Assembly: GCA_902492855.1 (NCBI GenBank)
Contig: CABUMU010000091.1
Span: 1 to 8,085, forward strand
DNA from: an uncultured Collinsella sp.
Lineage (GTDB): Bacteria > Actinomycetota > Coriobacteriia > Coriobacteriales > Coriobacteriaceae
Length of the DNA: 8,085 nucleotides
Reading direction: 5' to 3'
The notes below the pieces were generated by a model that was not told the DNA's origin, made no database searches, and worked only from the letters and a program-made list of their open reading frames with translations. Below, piece after piece: positions 6,741-8,085 of this stretch (position 1 is its first letter; every line of letters begins with the position of its first letter). Position numbers and translations under genes: made by a program.

Positions 6741-6819
6741 TCAGTTGCGGAAAAATACGGTCTATTGGTGCCTTATTTTGGCGCAAACAGACCGTATTCC
6801 ACCGCAAGTTATAAAAGGG
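6741..6819 (-). repeat. Hairpin repeat element, copy 1 (in front of nfo)
   Basis: This 79-base element is shared with 7908-7986. Its core is a 63-base imperfect palindrome (6745-6807): outer stem 6745-6750 with 6802-6807, a 3-base internal mismatch, main stem 6754-6763 with 6789-6798, and an inner stem 6768-6772 with 6780-6784 around a TTATTTT loop. The constant flank GTTATAAAAGGG follows on the plus strand (6808-6819). Read leftward, in the direction of nfo, the element carries TATAAC just before the hairpin and ends four to eight bases ahead of the nfo ribosome binding site. The four pairs at 6758-6761/6791-6794 (CGGT with ACCG) differ from copy 2 by paired changes. No U-run follows, so it is not an ordinary terminator. 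Confidence 0.85.
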
Positions 6820-6842
6820 GCATCAGGGGCAAAGGCCTCCAA

Positions 6843-6868
6843 GGCATTCCAGGCGCTGGCGCCATGCC
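6843..6868 (-). other. GC-rich hairpin between the oxidoreductase gene and repeat copy 1
   Basis: GGCAT (6843-6847) pairs with ATGCC (6864-6868), and GGCGC (6852-6856) with GCGCC (6859-6863), with a 4-base bulge. It begins just past the oxidoreductase stop in the leftward transcript. No U-run follows, so termination would be weak or Rho-assisted; it may instead protect the mRNA end. Confidence 0.35.
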
Positions 6869-6876
6869 CCCGCGCC

Positions 6877-7896
6877 CTAAAGTTTTAAGCGAATCGCATC
6901 GATGATGTGCGCACAGCGCTGCGTGGCGGCAAGGGGCATGACGGGACTCTCGAGTTTCCCCGCCCAGATGAGCTGGGTCGCATGCTGGATTTCGCCGTAG
7001 AAATCATCGATCTCAAACGGGGCATTTATTTCTAGCGTTCGACCGTCGGAATACTTCACATGGGCGAGCTCGGGGCGATGGAGACGCTCGATTTCCAACG
7101 AGCCCCGCTCACAGGCAATCGTTAAGCGGCTTTCATATGTTGCTTTGCCGTCGCACGCCATATGAATGGGTATACCGCCGACGCTCATATGGATCTCGTC
7201 GGCCCAATCGACGCGGCCGCCCGATACGTCACGCCAGCGAACTTCACGGGACGAAACCTCGCACGCGCCCGCGAGCAAATCCTCAAACCAACCGACCGCA
7301 TAACAGCCCATGTCATATAGACAGCCGCCCTGCAACGGATCAAGCAGATAGCCCGAAGGAGGCTCGCCGTAATCGAGCTTTTGCACGCTTTCAATCGAGA
7401 CAATACGGCCAAGCTCACCCGACGCAAGCAAGTCCTTCACGCGAGTGCGCATCGGGCAAAACCGATTCTTCATCGCCTCCATAAACAGCACGCCGCGCTC
7501 ACGAGAGGTGGAGGCAATCGAGAGAGCCTCTTCCTCACTCAAAACGGCCGGCTTTTCGCACAGCACGGCCTTTCCGGCGCGCAGCGCGCGACAGGCCCAA
7601 CGCGTATGCATGCCATGCGGAAGAGCCAAGTAGATTGCGTCGACATCGGGGTCGGCAATCAGCGCGTCATAAGCCGCATTGCCGTTATCGTCGACCGAGA
7701 CATGGCCATGCGCAGCATCGATCGAAAACGCTCGGCAAAATTCCTCGACATGTGCAGGAGTGCGGCCGGCCGCAGCCACCAGCCGTGCCCCGTCCACCTC
7801 CTTGAGCGACGATGCAAATCGATGCGAAATGTGTCCAGCGCCCAAAACGCCCCAACGGACCTCGCGCAAATCATCACATGAATCCCGATGACCCAC
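6877..7896 (-). CDS. Gfo/Idh/MocA-family NAD(P)-dependent oxidoreductase, 339 aa
   Basis: This is a soluble dehydrogenase of the sugar or cyclitol type, close in feel to the dihydrodiol dehydrogenase-like branch; the substrate is not shown. The N-terminal Rossmann fold starts at about 12 (VRWGVLGAGHIS, glycines 16, 19, 21). It continues with VDAIYLALPHGMHT (85-98) and the family's catalytic-site motif CEKP (113-116, with Lys115). The C-terminal alpha/beta domain follows, with GGCLYDMGCYAVGW (190-203) matching the usual D-x-G-x-Y segment. The length of about 330-340 residues is normal. I chose the GTG at 7894-7896 because AAGGGGG (7902-7908) lies five bases upstream. A longer frame up to 7974 would be made of the repeat element and encodes no family-like residues. 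Neighbours give no pathway hint: an unknown gene upstream and nfo downstream, each separated by a repeat copy. Confidence 0.93.
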   Translation of the reverse strand: MGHRDSCDDLREVRWGVLGAGHISHRFASSLKEVDGARLVAAAGRTPAHVEEFCRAFSIDAAHGHVSVDDNGNAAYDALIADPDVDAIYLALPHGMHTRWACRALRAGKAVLCEKPAVLSEEEALSIASTSRERGVLFMEAMKNRFCPMRTRVKDLLASGELGRIVSIESVQKLDYGEPPSGYLLDPLQGGCLYDMGCYAVGWFEDLLAGACEVSSREVRWRDVSGGRVDWADEIHMSVGGIPIHMACDGKATYESRLTIACERGSLEIERLHRPELAHVKYSDGRTLEINAPFEIDDFYGEIQHATQLIWAGKLESPVMPLAATQRCAHIIDAIRLKL

Positions 7897-7901
7897 GACA
7901 G

Positions 7902-7908
7902 CCCCCTT
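7902..7908 (-). promoter_or_regulatory. Ribosome binding site fixing the GTG start of the oxidoreductase, touching the repeat element
   Basis: The minus strand reads AAGGGGG, five bases before the GTG at 7894-7896. Its first base lies within the conserved edge of repeat copy 2, and the hairpin stem ends at 7912. Folding of the element would therefore place a stable stem within four bases of the ribosome landing site. Confidence 0.65.
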
Positions 7909-7986
7909 CAGTTGCGGTGAAATAGTTCCTGTTTGGCCCCTATTCTGCCGCAAACAGGAACTATTCCACCGCAAGTTATAAAAGGG
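7908..7986 (-). repeat. Hairpin repeat element, copy 2 (in front of the oxidoreductase)
   Basis: This is the same 79-base element as 6741-6819, with an identical spacing of parts. The palindrome 7912-7974 pairs 23 of 24 bases (7912-7935 with 7951-7974; only 7920/7966 fails, and it is a G-U pair in the leftward RNA) around a 15-base loop. Constant parts are TTGCGG at the outer end of the plus-strand left arm, GCAAACAG and TATTCCACCGCAA in the right arm, and the flank GTTATAAAAGGG (7975-7986). The core pairs 7925-7928/7958-7961 are GTTC with GAAC, where copy 1 has CGGT with ACCG. Neither strand has a U-run after the stem. It fills the whole gap between the upstream stop codon and the ribosome binding site. 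Confidence 0.9.
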
Positions 7987-8085
7987 TCATGAGGAGCGCG
8001 TTTTGCCGAAGGCCTTAAGCACTGCCGTCACGGGTCCAGGCTGAAAACGGCGGCGTACGTCGTCCACACGCCCGGGGATATCGAT
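7987..8085 (-). CDS. C-terminal end of an unidentified gene
   Basis: From the right edge a leftward frame is open for 32 codons and stops at TGA (7987-7989). The predicted tail includes DIPGRVDDVRRRF and ends AVLKAFGKTRSS. Its composition (Arg, Asp, Val, Ala) looks coding and agrees in strand with the next genes, but it is too short to identify. The stop codon directly abuts repeat copy 2, so the gene end and the element edge coincide. Being only an open tail, it could be a chance frame. Confidence 0.55.
   Translation of the reverse strand: MDIPGRVDDVRRRFQPGPVTAVLKAFGKTRSS

Noticed and set aside
7897..7974. N-terminal extension of the oxidoreductase to 7974.
   Set aside because: The extra 26 codons are translated repeat element; the Rossmann fold begins only after the GTG at 7896, which has its own ribosome binding site.
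6741..7986. The two hairpin elements as intrinsic terminators, a CRISPR array or a tRNA.
   Set aside because: No U-run follows either stem on either strand. The copies are 1.1 kb apart with genes between them, not spacer-separated repeats. A single long stem is not a cloverleaf.

Overview
The window looks like a chromosomal segment from a GC-rich, anaerobic, gut-type actinomycete of the Coriobacteriia, and Collinsella or a close relative is my best guess. I infer this from the gene types (DUF3793 next to a short-chain flavodoxin, a membrane-anchored HMA protein, a Cys-containing endonuclease IV), strong Shine-Dalgarno sites, and GTG and TTG starts. No marker gene proves the taxon. I see no tRNA, rRNA, CRISPR array, transposase or phage gene.

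Left part (1-2579). A secreted protein of unknown function, cut by the left edge, runs leftward. It is followed by a 272-base gap holding a 16-base palindrome. Next is a small membrane-anchored heavy-metal-associated (HMA) protein, also leftward, with a CsoR-type operator just upstream. Divergent from it is a two-gene rightward operon: a DUF3793 protein carrying an unusual six-cysteine insert, then a short-chain flavodoxin. Its promoter overlaps a partial match to a DtxR/IdeR iron box. The 173-base divergent gap is therefore a probable metal-control region (copper-type signal on one side, iron-type signal on the other). A strong bidirectional terminator at 2545-2579 closes this operon and also the converging transporter operon.

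Middle part (2605-5796). A leftward three-gene polar amino-acid ABC importer operon runs lipoprotein binding protein, then permease, then ATPase. A weak terminator-like hairpin after the binding-protein gene probably sets the usual excess of binding protein over membrane parts. Two oddities stand out. The permease has a signal peptide and about 140 residues of extracytoplasmic beta-rich sequence before its membrane domain. The binding protein has Asn where the family normally has the Asp that holds the ligand's alpha-amino group.

Right part (5858-8085). Leftward again: the C-terminal tail of an unknown gene, a Gfo/Idh/MocA-type oxidoreductase, and endonuclease IV (nfo). Two copies of a 79-base element sit directly in front of the ribosome binding sites of the last two genes. 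Each contains a 63-base imperfect palindrome. Their stems share a constant frame, but four consecutive base pairs differ between copies with both sides changed so that pairing is kept. This pair of elements is the most interesting structure in the window and is probably a repetitive family in this genome.
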